Source of the DNA: Methylococcus capsulatus str. Texas = ATCC 19069
GTDB taxonomy: Bacteria > Pseudomonadota > Gammaproteobacteria > Methylococcales > Methylococcaceae
DNA length: 64,000 bases
Reading direction: 5' to 3'
NCBI RefSeq assembly: GCF_000424685.1
Contig: NZ_AUKJ01000023.1
Location: 1-64,000 of the forward strand
Of this stretch, positions 18,501-26,246 are shown in pieces; within the stretch, counting starts at the first letter, position 1; every line of letters begins with the position of its first letter. Made by a program: the position numbers and the translations under genes. The notes beneath the pieces were generated by a model. That model saw only the letters and a program-made list of their open reading frames with translations, made no database searches and was not told the origin of the DNA.

Positions 18501-19517
18501 CAGGCCGCTCCAGGCGTGGATGCAGGCCGGCGGGGTGTGTTCGTGGGCGCGCACGCTCAGGTGCTGGCGCCGAAGCCCGCGGATGAATTCGGCGACCGGT
18601 CTGGCAGGGTCGATCTTCAGGCGCACCGGGGTGGTGTTGATGATCGGGCCGACGATGGCCTCGCCCCCGGGGACGGATTTCCGGCAGGAACGCGTGGCGC
18701 CGAACACCACGTCGTCGAGTCCGCTGTGACGCGCGATCAGCAGACCCCAGGCGGCCTGAACCAGGGTGTTGAGGGTGACCTCCTGTTTTTTGGCGAGCGC
18801 CTGCAATGCCTCGTAGAGCGCCGGAGGCGCCCAGGCCTGAACCAGTCCGCCGGTATGGGCGGGCGACAGGGGCCGCGGCTCGGATCGGGCGCTCAGGACG
18901 CGGTTGGGTTCATGGAAATCCGCCAGCAGCTCGCGCCAGTAGCTTCCGCTCGCCGCGAAATCCAGCGAGTCCAGCCAGCCGATGTAGTTGCGGTAGGGCG
19001 TCGGTGGTGGCAGCGCCGGCTCGTGGCCGTCACGCAGCGCCTGGTAGATCCGGAACAGTTCTTCCATGATGATGAGCCGCGCCCGCCCGTCCAGCAGCGC
19101 GTGGTGGTAAGTCCACACCGCCCAGTGTTCGTCTTCCCCGGTTCGGATCAGGCTCAAACGGTGGAGAGGCGCCCGCGCCAGGTCGAAGCCCCGCAGTCTG
19201 TCCTCGGCGAGAAAGGTCTCGAACCGGCTTTCCTGCTCCTCCCGTGCCATTCCGCGCCAGTCGAAAGCGGCCCAGGGCATCGTCACGGCGGGTTCGACCC
19301 GTTGCATCGGCGTTTCCAGGTGCTGCCAGAGGAACGCCGTCCGCAGGATGTCATGGCGGGCGACCAGACGGGTCCAGGCCTCCCGGTAAGCGTCTTCGTC
19401 GAGGTTCTCGCGGGTTCGCAAGACCAGCTGCTGGATGTAGGTGCCTTCCCGCTGGTCGAACAGGGTCGCCGAGAGCATATTTCCCTGCATCGGCGAGAGC
19501 GCATAACAATCCGGCAT
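15573..19517 (-). CDS. Single-module nonribosomal peptide synthetase (C-A-PCP-TE)
   Basis: 1314 aa from an ATG preceded by AAGGAG at good spacing; a longer in-frame reading exists but its other ATG has a poorer site. Condensation domain (about 5-430) with intact HHALLDG (138-144). Adenylation domain (about 455-950) with TSGSTGQPKG (606-615), YGPTET (751-756), YRTGDL and the C-terminal lysine region TPGGKLDREAL. Carrier domain with GGDSL (Ser1007 for phosphopantetheine). Thioesterase with GHSMGG (Ser1141) and a C-terminal GNHYTLL histidine. My tentative specificity-pocket reading begins D651, I652, E655 and ends S750, V758, T759, matching no code I can name. One module with its own release domain suggests acyl-amino-acid or dipeptide-like chemistry. 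No MbtH, PPTase or exporter lies nearby. Confidence 0.92.
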   Translation of the reverse strand: MPDCYALSPMQGNMLSATLFDQREGTYIQQLVLRTRENLDEDAYREAWTRLVARHDILRTAFLWQHLETPMQRVEPAVTMPWAAFDWRGMAREEQESRFETFLAEDRLRGFDLARAPLHRLSLIRTGEDEHWAVWTYHHALLDGRARLIIMEELFRIYQALRDGHEPALPPPTPYRNYIGWLDSLDFAASGSYWRELLADFHEPNRVLSARSEPRPLSPAHTGGLVQAWAPPALYEALQALAKKQEVTLNTLVQAAWGLLIARHSGLDDVVFGATRSCRKSVPGGEAIVGPIINTTPVRLKIDPARPVAEFIRGLRRQHLSVRAHEHTPPACIHAWSGLPSGMPLFTTIVVFENYHVVKSRGGDWDKRQFELKEQTDHLILAGYLADGLLLKIEYDRRLFEDDTVERMLQQLLTILESLTACTDGRLADLRTLPDDELRRLTVEWNDTRADYPQVTLGELFSAQARHTPDAIAVQRGNQRLSYGELERRSNRLAAFLLNEGVGPGSVVALLLDRSCELAVALFGVLKAGGAYLPLDPAYPEDRLAYMLEDSGARIVLTRNALADALRLPGIELLRLDADRATDGDGLDEAPPCPVGPDDIAYLMYTSGSTGQPKGVMVTHRGIVNLCAAIRRRYDLAPGDRVLQYASLSFDICVEEIYPTLYAGGTVVFRDESQGHSVHEFLDWADREGITVFDIPTAFWNELVRGLTASGRVLPAKLRLTVVGGEKASGAMLEAWNRLPGAARVTWLNSYGPTETTVTATVYQPSPLPSGLPLTDPPIGRPIDNVRLYVLDRHLKPVPIGVPGELYIGGAGVAKGYLRRPELTTAAFVPEPFVGDPEARMYRTGDLVRYGADGQLYFLGRSDNQVKIGGFRVEPGEIEAAIERHESVAQAAVKALETAGGKYLAAYVVPAPGRRFGANELEAFLRATLPEHEIPQAFVAMAEFPLTPGGKLDREALPDPAVPAPAAGGTDAPRNDTERKLAGIFQEIFPARSIGIRDNFFTMGGDSLRAFQLLTRIELVCGRRLSFAALARAATVEQLAALIDGGGDTETPHTHIVPLNLEAAGGPALFLVHGVGGSVHWYHALAELLKADFNVYGIQSPGMDEGEDAMIGADVECLARLYISEIKAVQAKGPYWIGGHSMGGIIAFEMARQLHAMGEEVALVANFDNWNRAADAPGFGTKLLRLTVHFLKLGTADKLRFLCDKMQWAKRCLDARLAPGRAGVRPLEEMKAANVKAAHRYVPGFYPGTLTLFRARQQAATALDDPLLGWNGLAEEIDVVEVPGNHYTLLGEPHVRTLADELRRRARPPGSSGR

Positions 19518-19771
19518 GCTCTGCTCCTTGACGTCTTTTTCCATCGTGCCGAGGATCCTTTTCAGACTGGCTTCAACGTGCGTAAGTATTGGGCGATTTA
19601 TAAGACATTCATGGGGCCGGCGAAAGCCGGTACCGTGTGATTTCCGCAAAAGGCGTGGATTCGCTGTATCATTTCCGGTTTGAAACCTCGTAGATCCGAA
19701 TCGTGGGTACAATCCGGACCGATGGCGGCGAATGGCCGAATCGGCATTCTTATCAAACAACGGTTGATTTC
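19518..19771. promoter_or_regulatory. Divergent intergenic region between the NRPS and a lipoprotein gene
   Basis: 254 bp. On the minus strand TATAAA (complement of 19597-19602) could be a -10 for the NRPS, with no good -35. On the plus strand TACAAT at 19708-19713 could be a -10 for the lipoprotein gene. A small inverted repeat CCGGC-GAAA-GCCGG lies at 19617-19630. No operator I recognise. Confidence 0.3.
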
Positions 19772-20173
19772 ATGAAGGGGAAATTTTCATTGGTACTGGT
19801 GCTCGCGCTGCTGGCAGCGTGCGCCGGCAAGGAGCAGAGCGATCTGCGCGAAGCATTGCTGGCCAAGCTCCAGGACGACAGCGATCTCAAGGACTACAAT
19901 CTCGATCCGGGTGAAATCGCGGACTGTGTGGTCAACGATCTCACGGACGATCTGCCGGGCTTCCCGGGCGATCCGCGGCGCAAGCAATACCTGACGGCCT
20001 ATGCCCGGTTCTATTCGGTGAAAGGCTCGGGTGATTTCGAGAAAGTGGCCGAGGAGTACAAGGACCTGTTCGGTTCGGTCAAGGCCGCCCATCAGGCGGC
20101 CCTGCGTATGACCGACTACATCATGACCTGCATGGGGCAGGCGATCGAACGCAGCGGACCGACGGAACGATGA
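19772..20173 (+). CDS. Small putative lipoprotein of unknown function
   Basis: 133 aa. It begins with a lipoprotein signal peptide, a basic start and hydrophobic stretch leading to the lipobox LAAC with acylated cysteine at residue 17; this decides the start over a longer frame. The mature part is acidic and helical with cysteines in IADCVVN and IMTCMGQ that may pair. I recognise no domain. Its TGA overlaps the proA ATG (ATGA, 20170-20173), so the two are cotranslated, but I see no functional link to proline synthesis. Envelope location is a firm inference; role unknown. Confidence 0.75.
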   Translation: MKGKFSLVLVLALLAACAGKEQSDLREALLAKLQDDSDLKDYNLDPGEIADCVVNDLTDDLPGFPGDPRRKQYLTAYARFYSVKGSGDFEKVAEEYKDLFGSVKAAHQAALRMTDYIMTCMGQAIERSGPTER

Positions 20174-21462
20174 CGGCGGTGAGCGCATTGCGTCCGGCCG
20201 GCCCGGAGGCCGTGGCGGCATACGTGGATGGCCTGGCGCGGCGCGCCCGGGAGGTGGGCCGGATCCTGAGCCGGGCCGAGACGGCCGCGAAGAACCGGGC
20301 GCTGCTGGCGATCGCCGCAGCGCTCGAGGAATCGGCGGCCGCGTTGATCGAGGAAAACCGCAAGGACCTCGAGGCCGGCGCGGCCAAGGGTCTGGACCGG
20401 GCCCAGCTCGAGCGGCTGGGGATCGACGCCAAACGGGTCCAGACCATGGCCGTGGGCCTCAGGGAGATCGCCGCGCTTCCAGACCCGGTGGGTGAGATCA
20501 GCGGGCTGACCTACCGGCCTTCCGGCATCCAGGTCGGGCGGATGCGGGTGCCGCTGGGTGTCATCGGCATCATCTACGAATCCCGTCCCAATGTCACCGC
20601 CGATGCGGCTGGGCTGTGCCTGAAGTCCGGCAACGCCTGCATCCTGCGGGGCGGCTCCGAGGCAATCCATTCCAACAGAGCCATCGCGGCCTGTATCCGC
20701 CGGGGCCTGGAAGCCGGCGGCCTGCCGGCCGATGCGGTCCAACTCATCGAGACCACCGACCGGGCGGCCGTCGGCGCGCTGCTGGCTGCGGACGAGTACG
20801 TGGACATCATCGTGCCGCGCGGCGGGCGTTCGCTGATCGAGCGGGTCGTGGCGGAGTCGCGGATCCCGGTCATCAAGCATCTGGACGGTATCTGCCACGT
20901 CTACATCGACGACGGCGCGGATTTGGCCAAGGCCCGCCGCATCGCGATCAACGCCAAGACCCAGCGCTACGGGGTCTGCAATGCCATGGAGACCCTGCTT
21001 GTCGCCGCCGGCATCGCACCGGCGGTCCTGCCGGATCTGGCCGCGCTCTACCGGGACAAGGGTGTCGAATTGCGCGGCTGTCCCGAAACTTGCCGCCTCG
21101 TGCCGGACTGCGTGCCGGCGACCGAGGCGGACTGGGACACGGAGTATCTGGCCCCGATCCTGGCGGTCCGCGTGGTCGCCGGGCTGGACGAGGCGATCGA
21201 GCACATCCACCGCCATGGCTCGGGCCACACCGACGCCATCGTTACCGAGGATTACGGCCGTGCCCGCCGCTTCCTGCGGGAGGTCGATTCGGCATCGGTC
21301 ATGGTGAACGCCTCGACGCGTTTCGCTGACGGGTTCGAGTACGGTCTGGGGGCGGAGATCGGCATCAGCACCGACAAGCTCCATGCCCGCGGACCGGTTG
21401 GCCTGGAAGGGCTGACCACCCAGAAATTCATCGTGCTGGGTGACGGCCACGTCCGGATCTGA
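20170..21462 (+). CDS. proA: Glutamate-5-semialdehyde dehydrogenase (gamma-glutamyl phosphate reductase)
   Basis: 430 aa, usual length. NADPH-dependent reduction of gamma-glutamyl phosphate to glutamate-5-semialdehyde, the second step of proline synthesis in the cytoplasm. Aldehyde-dehydrogenase fold with the phosphate/cofactor segment [29 protein letters not shown], and the catalytic cysteine in [12 protein letters not shown] (C270); the C-terminal [17 protein letters not shown] is a ProA signature. It is translationally coupled to the upstream lipoprotein gene and followed by nadD 13 bp later. proB is not in the window, so the pathway is split here. Confidence 0.97.
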   Translation: MTAVSALRPAGPEAVAAYVDGLARRAREVGRILSRAETAAKNRALLAIAAALEESAAALIEENRKDLEAGAAKGLDRAQLERLGIDAKRVQTMAVGLREIAALPDPVGEISGLTYRPSGIQVGRMRVPLGVIGIIYESRPNVTADAAGLCLKSGNACILRGGSEAIHSNRAIAACIRRGLEAGGLPADAVQLIETTDRAAVGALLAADEYVDIIVPRGGRSLIERVVAESRIPVIKHLDGICHVYIDDGADLAKARRIAINAKTQRYGVCNAMETLLVAAGIAPAVLPDLAALYRDKGVELRGCPETCRLVPDCVPATEADWDTEYLAPILAVRVVAGLDEAIEHIHRHGSGHTDAIVTEDYGRARRFLREVDSASVMVNASTRFADGFEYGLGAEIGISTDKLHARGPVGLEGLTTQKFIVLGDGHVRI

Positions 21463-21475
21463 GGCGGCACAAGGG

Positions 21476-22108
21476 ATGATCGGCATTTACGGCGGCACTT
21501 TCGATCCGGTCCATTACGGGCATCTGCGGGCGGCGCTGGAGGTCCGGGAGGACTTGGAGCTGCGCGAACTGCGCTTCCTGCCGTGCCACCAGCCGCCCCA
21601 CCGTCCGCCGCCAGTGGCCGACCCCCAGACCCGCCTGCGCATGCTGGAGATCGCGCTGGCCGACGCCGACGGCGGTTTCGCTCTCGATACCCGCGAGCTG
21701 GACCGCGGCGGGCCGTCTTACATGGTCGATACCTTGAGCTCGATCCGCAAGGAGACCGGCGACGAGCCGCTCTGTCTCATCCTCGGTCTCGATGCGTTCC
21801 TCGCGCTGCCGGCCTGGCACCGCTGGCGCCGGCTGTTTTCTCTGGCGCACATCGTGGTGCTCCAGCGTCCCGATTACGACATCGAATATGCCGAAGATCT
21901 GAAGCATTGCGTCGAGGAGCGGCAGGTGACGGACCCGACGCAGCTCGCGGCTCAGCCGGACGGGATGATCTATTTCCTGGAAGTGACCCAGCTCGCCATC
22001 GCCTCCACGTCGATCCGCCGGATGCTGCGGGAAGGGCGCAGCGCCAAGTACCTGTTGCCGGACGCGGTGCTCGAACTGATCCATCGGGAATCGCTTTACG
22101 CCAAGTGA
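21476..22108 (+). CDS. nadD: Nicotinate-nucleotide adenylyltransferase
   Basis: 210 aa. Converts nicotinate mononucleotide and ATP to deamido-NAD, the penultimate step of NAD synthesis. The start at ATG places the nucleotidyltransferase motif at the very N-terminus (IGIYGGTFDPVHYGHL, with the HxGH signature). The C-terminal ISTxIR-type motif is seen as ASTSIRRMLREG, and ILGLDAFLALPAWHRW is typical of NadD. A proA-nadD order is common in gammaproteobacteria. The usual downstream neighbour rsfS (ribosome silencing factor) is absent; a truncated haemoglobin gene follows after 13 bp instead. Confidence 0.95.
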   Translation: MIGIYGGTFDPVHYGHLRAALEVREDLELRELRFLPCHQPPHRPPPVADPQTRLRMLEIALADADGGFALDTRELDRGGPSYMVDTLSSIRKETGDEPLCLILGLDAFLALPAWHRWRRLFSLAHIVVLQRPDYDIEYAEDLKHCVEERQVTDPTQLAAQPDGMIYFLEVTQLAIASTSIRRMLREGRSAKYLLPDAVLELIHRESLYAK

Positions 22109-22121
22109 GATCGTTTCAGCC

Positions 22122-22517
22122 ATGCAGGAACCTGTAATCCAGACTCCCTACCAGCGCCTCGGCGGCGAAGCAGTGCTGCACGAACTGGTCGAACGCTTCT
22201 ACGGCTACATGGACGAGCTGCCGGAGGCGGCGCCGATCCGGGCGATGCATGCCGACGACCTGTCCGGTGCCAAGTCCAAGCTGTTCAAATTCCTGTCCGG
22301 CTGGCTGGGAGGACCGGACCTGTTCGTGCAGGAGTTCGGCCATCCGCGTCTGCGGGCGCGGCATTTCCCGTTTTCGATCGGCGTACCCGAGCGCGACCAG
22401 TGGCTCTTGTGCATGCGCAAGGCACTCGACGACATCCCGCTGGACGCCCCGTTCCGCGAAGCCTTGTACGAGGCACTGGCACGCACCGCCCATCACATGA
22501 TCAACCGCGAAGATTGA
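22122..22517 (+). CDS. Group II truncated haemoglobin
   Basis: 131 aa. Small haem protein of the 2-on-2 globin fold, thought to bind O2 or NO or act in redox protection. The family pattern is clear: YQRLGGEAVLHELVERFYGYM with the B10 tyrosine, FLSGWLGGPDLF, HPRLRARHFPFSIG containing the proximal histidine, and DQWLLCM with the G8 tryptophan characteristic of group II. It lies in a same-strand run between nadD and a P-loop ATPase gene (10 bp downstream). For an organism handling O2-dependent oxidation such a protein is plausible, but its specific job is not shown by context. Confidence 0.92.
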   Translation: MQEPVIQTPYQRLGGEAVLHELVERFYGYMDELPEAAPIRAMHADDLSGAKSKLFKFLSGWLGGPDLFVQEFGHPRLRARHFPFSIGVPERDQWLLCMRKALDDIPLDAPFREALYEALARTAHHMINRED

Positions 22518-22527
22518 ATCACCCCCG

Positions 22528-23367
22528 ATGCGTCTGACCTCTCAAGAGTTTCTGGACTGGGATTGCAAGAAGATCACCCTGCTCGGCATGTCGGGGACGG
22601 GTAAGACCACCTTGGCCAACAAGCTGCCGAAACGGACCTGGTTCCATTATTCCGGCGACTACCGGATCGGTACCCGCTATCTCGATGAGCCGATCCTGGA
22701 CAACATCAAGCGCCAGGCGATGGAGGTGCCGTTCCTGCGCGACCTCCTGATGTCGGATTCGATCTATATCTGCAGCAACATCACGGTAGACAATCTCGCG
22801 CCCATCTCGTCCTTCCTGGGCAAGCTCGGCGACCCGGCGCAAGGTGGCCTGCCGTTGAAGGAATTCAAGCGGCGGCAGGCGCTGCACCGGCAGGCCGAGA
22901 TCGCGGCGATGCGGGACGTGCCGGAATTCATCGAGAAAGTGCGCGAGATTTACGGTTACCAGCATTTCATCAACGATGCCGGCGGCAGCGTGTGCGAATT
23001 GGACGATCCGGAAACCCTGGAGACACTGGCGAAAAACACGCTGATACTCTACATCCGCACCAGCCCGGAACTGGAACAAATGCTGGTCGAACGGGCCGCG
23101 CGTGACCCCAAACCGCTGTATTACCGGGAGGCCTTCCTGGACGAACATCTGCCGGTTTTCCTGAAGGAAAAGGGTTACCCCTCGGTCGAGGCCATGCCGC
23201 CCGACGAATTCGTGAGCTGGGTGTTTCCGTACCTGTTCAAATCGCGGCTGCCGCGCTACCAGGCCATCGCCGACCGCTACGGCTACACCGTGGACGTCGG
23301 GGACGTCGCCCGGGTGCGGGACGAGGGCGATTTCTTGCAGCTCGTGGCTTCGGTCCTGGGCGGCTGA
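22528..23367 (+). CDS. P-loop ATPase/kinase-like protein adjacent to a MetA-family gene
   Basis: 279 aa. Walker A LLGMSGTGKTTLANKLP lies near the N-terminus (about 18-34). The rest has conserved-looking blocks (WFHYSGDYRIGTRYL, NITVDNLAPISSFLGKLG, YIRTSPELEQMLVERA) like a nucleotide-dependent kinase or shikimate-kinase-like fold, but no Walker B acidic pair is obvious. I recall such ATPases as uncharacterised proteins beside homoserine acyltransferase-like genes, and here metA follows 13 bp downstream. A role linked to methionine metabolism is inference. Predicted cytoplasmic. Confidence 0.75.
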   Translation: MRLTSQEFLDWDCKKITLLGMSGTGKTTLANKLPKRTWFHYSGDYRIGTRYLDEPILDNIKRQAMEVPFLRDLLMSDSIYICSNITVDNLAPISSFLGKLGDPAQGGLPLKEFKRRQALHRQAEIAAMRDVPEFIEKVREIYGYQHFINDAGGSVCELDDPETLETLAKNTLILYIRTSPELEQMLVERAARDPKPLYYREAFLDEHLPVFLKEKGYPSVEAMPPDEFVSWVFPYLFKSRLPRYQAIADRYGYTVDVGDVARVRDEGDFLQLVASVLGG

Positions 23368-23380
23368 GGGAGGGGGTGTC

Positions 23381-24448
23381 ATGCCGCTGGTTGCACACAC
23401 CGATCTGCCCACCTTCCAGCGTCTGCGCGAGGAGGGCCAGGACGTCCTCAGCGTCGAACGCGCCGCCCGGCAGGACATCCGTGAGATGCACATCGGTCTT
23501 CTGAACATGATGCCGGATGCCGCCCTGGAAGCCACCGAGCGGCAGTTCTTCCGGCTGGTGGGGGGAGCCAATCCGATCGTGCAGTTCCACATGCATCCGT
23601 TCACCATCGAGGGATTGCCGCGGGGAGACCAGGCGGCGGAGCACATCGCCCGCTATTACGAGAGCTTCGACCGTATCCGCGAGGAGGGCCTCGACGGTCT
23701 GATCGTGAGCGGGGCCAACGTCACCCAGCCACATCTGCAGCAGGAAGCGTTCTGGCAGCCGCTGACCGAGGTGTTCGACTGGGCCCGCAGCAACGTCACT
23801 TCGATCCTGTGCTCGTGTCTCGCCACCCATGCCCTGTTCCAGTACAGCTACGGCGTGGAGCGCACCCATCTCGGTTTCAAACGCTGGGGCGTCTATTCGC
23901 ACCGGGTGGTCGAGCCGCTGCATCCCCTGGTGGCGGACATCAATACCCGCTTCGACGTGCCGCATTCGCGCTACAACGAAATCTTCCGCGAGGACATGGA
24001 GGCCGCGGGGCTGCGGGTCCTGGTCGAGAGCGAGGAAGCCGGGGTGCACCTCGCGGTGAGCCCGGACCTGTTCCGCGTCATCTACTTCCAGGCCCATCCG
24101 GAATACGACACCGTGAGTCTGCTCAAGGAATACAAGCGCGAAATCATGCGTTACTTTTCCGGCGAGCGCGAGGACTACCCGCCCTTTCCTGAACACTATT
24201 TCTCGCTCGAAGTGGGCGCGGCGCTCAATGACTACGGCCAGGCGCTGCGCAGCGCCCGCCGGGCGGGCAGGGCGCCGCCACCGTTTCCGGAGGAATTCGT
24301 GCTACGGCACCTGGACAACACGTGGCGCGATACCGCCAAGGCAGTGTTCAACAACTGGCTGGGCAAAATCTACCAGATCACCGACCAGGACCGCCGCAAG
24401 CCCTTCATGGCTCACATCGATCCGGACAATCCGCTGGGACTGGCATAG
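23381..24448 (+). CDS. metA: MetA-family homoserine O-acyltransferase (succinyl- or acetyltransferase)
   Basis: 355 aa. First committed step of methionine synthesis: acylation of homoserine by an acyl-CoA. Glutamine-amidotransferase-like fold with the nucleophile in ILCSCLATHALF (C146 by alignment to the family's cysteine), KRWGVYSHRV, and the histidine/glutamate pair in FQAHPEYDTVSLL. The ~40-residue C-terminal extension (LRHLDNTWRDTAKAVFNNWLGK) is usual for this proteobacterial subgroup. Acetyl versus succinyl donor cannot be fixed from sequence by eye. GAGGGAGGGGG precedes the ATG. Its end overlaps the convergent transporter gene by 44 bp. Confidence 0.88.
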   Translation: MPLVAHTDLPTFQRLREEGQDVLSVERAARQDIREMHIGLLNMMPDAALEATERQFFRLVGGANPIVQFHMHPFTIEGLPRGDQAAEHIARYYESFDRIREEGLDGLIVSGANVTQPHLQQEAFWQPLTEVFDWARSNVTSILCSCLATHALFQYSYGVERTHLGFKRWGVYSHRVVEPLHPLVADINTRFDVPHSRYNEIFREDMEAAGLRVLVESEEAGVHLAVSPDLFRVIYFQAHPEYDTVSLLKEYKREIMRYFSGEREDYPPFPEHYFSLEVGAALNDYGQALRSARRAGRAPPPFPEEFVLRHLDNTWRDTAKAVFNNWLGKIYQITDQDRRKPFMAHIDPDNPLGLA

Positions 24449-25409
24449 GGGTGTCGAATGCGTGCCCCATGGAAGGCAGGGGCCGATGCGTGCGCAGCCG
24501 CCACCAGCCCGCCAGCAGGCTGCCGATGATGGAATGGAAGCTGGCGGAAATCGCCGAAGGGATGGGTGCCAGCGCCATGCCTGCGAAATTGGCCTTGGCC
24601 AGCACGGTGGCGAGCCCCGAGTTCTGCATGCCAACCTCGATGGCGATGGTGCGGACGACCGCGTCGCGGTAGCCGAGCACCCTGGCGAAGACGTAGCCCA
24701 GACCGAATCCGCCGACGTGCAGCAAGGCGACGGCGCCGAACAACTTGAGTGCGGCGGATTTGATGACGTCGGCATTGGCGCCGATGATACTGGCGCAGAT
24801 GAAGGCGATGAAGATCACCGACACCAGCGGCGTCACCGGGCTGACGGTACGCACCAGCCGCGGCGCATAGCGGTTCAGCAGGAGGCCGGCGGTGACGGGC
24901 ATGACGATGACCTGCAAGGTGTTCAGGAAGATGCCCCAGCCGTCCACCGGCGTGTAGGCGCCCGCCAGGAGCTTGACCAGCAGCGGGGTCATCACCACCG
25001 CGGTGAAGGTCGATACCATGGTCAGCAGCACGGACAGCGCCACGTCGGCGCGGGCGATGTAGCTCACCACGTTGGACGCCGTCCCACAGGGGCAGCAGGC
25101 CACCAAGATGAGTCCTACCGCCAGTTCCGGTTCGAGCGCCAATCCATGCGCGATCGACCAGCCGAGGAACGGCATGATGCCGAAATGCGCGACGGTGCCG
25201 GCGATGATGATTCGCGGCATCCTGGCCACCCGGTGGAAGTCGTCGAAAGTGAGCGTGATGCCCATCCCAAGCATGATGATCGACAGTCCCCAGACGATCA
25301 TCGGGCCGGTGAACCAGGTGAACCAGGCGGGGAAATACAGCGCCAGCCCCGAGCACAGCAGCACCCAGACCGGAAACAGGTTCGCAAGTGAATTGCAGAT
25401 TCGAAGCAT
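24405..25409 (-). CDS. Bile acid:sodium symporter (BASS) family transporter
   Basis: 334 aa with about nine hydrophobic helices. BASS signatures are visible: IMLGMGITLTFDDFHRVAR near helix 2, and LILVACCPCGTASNVVSYIA, the crossover region that coordinates sodium, plus EVGMQNSGLATVLAKANF. Bacterial members move organic anions, pantoate or similar acids with Na+; the substrate here is unknown. The last ~15 residues are encoded within the convergent overlap with metA, so two genes share 44 bp. A ~294-bp gap separates its start from the next, divergent gene. Confidence 0.9.
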   Translation of the reverse strand: MLRICNSLANLFPVWVLLCSGLALYFPAWFTWFTGPMIVWGLSIIMLGMGITLTFDDFHRVARMPRIIIAGTVAHFGIMPFLGWSIAHGLALEPELAVGLILVACCPCGTASNVVSYIARADVALSVLLTMVSTFTAVVMTPLLVKLLAGAYTPVDGWGIFLNTLQVIVMPVTAGLLLNRYAPRLVRTVSPVTPLVSVIFIAFICASIIGANADVIKSAALKLFGAVALLHVGGFGLGYVFARVLGYRDAVVRTIAIEVGMQNSGLATVLAKANFAGMALAPIPSAISASFHSIIGSLLAGWWRLRTHRPLPSMGHAFDTPMPVPADCPDRCEP

Positions 25410-25703
25410 CGTCGGAAGCCGTGAAAGACGAACCGCGAAGTTTACAAGTTATCGCCGCCGCTTGTACCGGATACACCGAAATCCATGACGCGGCGCTCCC
25501 TCTCCCGCCGGGACGAATCTGCCGGGAGCAGATTTCACACGGCACCTCCCTATGCCGCCTCCTTTGGGCGCTACGGGTGCAAATCGGCTTTCCTGCCGAT
25601 TCGTGCATTTACCCGAAGGGTGCCGGGCAGGATAGCCCGGCATGATTGGGCGAGGCGAGGGCCATCAAAACCGGCCCGCCCAGCAAAGCCCGGGCACAGG
25701 AAC
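25410..25703. other. Intergenic region with two strong hairpins between the BASS transporter and an L,D-transpeptidase gene
   Basis: 294 bp. Two inverted repeats stand out. The first, 25575-25614, has GGGT outer arms pairing with ACCC and an inner perfect stem AATCGGC/GCCGATT around TTTCCT. The second, 25620-25643, has the perfect stem GCCGGGC/GCCCGGC around AGGATA. Neither is followed by a convincing T-tract on either strand, so they are not clear terminators. They lie 60-130 bp before the transpeptidase start and could shape its leader RNA. Confidence 0.45.
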
Positions 25704-26210
25704 ATGACGGCGCCCGGGAACGTCGCCGACTTCTTGCACATCAGCGTGCCGCGGCAACGCCTGGAGCTGATCGAAGCGGGGAAGGTGGTGGCCCACTACC
25801 GCGTATCCACCGCGAAAAACGGCGTCGGCGAAAAGCGCGGCTCGGAATGCACGCCGCGCGGCTGGCACCGGGTCCGTGCCAAGATCGGCGCCGGTCTGCC
25901 GGCAGGGGCCGTGCTGGTCGGACGCCGGCCTACCGGCGAAATCTACACGCCTCTACTCGCCGCCCGCCATCCCGGCCGTGACTGGATCTTGAGCCGCATC
26001 CTCTGGCTGGGTGGTCTTCAGCCCGGCTTCAACCGCTATGGCGAAGTCGATACTGCCTGGCGATACATCTACATCCACGGCAGCCCGGATGACGGCGTCG
26101 ATGGCACGCCCCAGTCCCATGGCTGCATCCGCCTCACTTCCGCCGACGTCATCGATCTGTTCGACCGGGTTCCCGTGGGTGCGCTGGTTTATGTCGATGC
26201 AGGAGCGTAG
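25704..26210 (+). CDS. L,D-transpeptidase (YkuD) family protein
   Basis: 168 aa. YkuD catalytic domain across most of the protein: histidine in YIYIHGSPDD (H125) and the nucleophile in SHGCIRL (C141), the canonical pair for forming or exchanging peptidoglycan cross-links or anchoring proteins. The start is the ATG after CACAGGAAC; upstream frame extension is GC-rich non-coding sequence. With this start there is no signal peptide or LysM domain, which is unusual for an enzyme acting in the periplasm: some short ErfK-like proteins are annotated this way and export may be missed. It ends 36 bp from a convergent gene. Confidence 0.88.
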   Translation: MTAPGNVADFLHISVPRQRLELIEAGKVVAHYRVSTAKNGVGEKRGSECTPRGWHRVRAKIGAGLPAGAVLVGRRPTGEIYTPLLAARHPGRDWILSRILWLGGLQPGFNRYGEVDTAWRYIYIHGSPDDGVDGTPQSHGCIRLTSADVIDLFDRVPVGALVYVDAGA

Positions 26211-26246
26211 GGGACACCGCACGCGAGCCGCCGGATCCGCCGAGGA

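Noticed and set aside
17481-19640. 719-codon open frame antisense to the NRPS
   Set aside because: GC-rich shadow: the opposite strand carries all NRPS motifs and the frame shows no domain.
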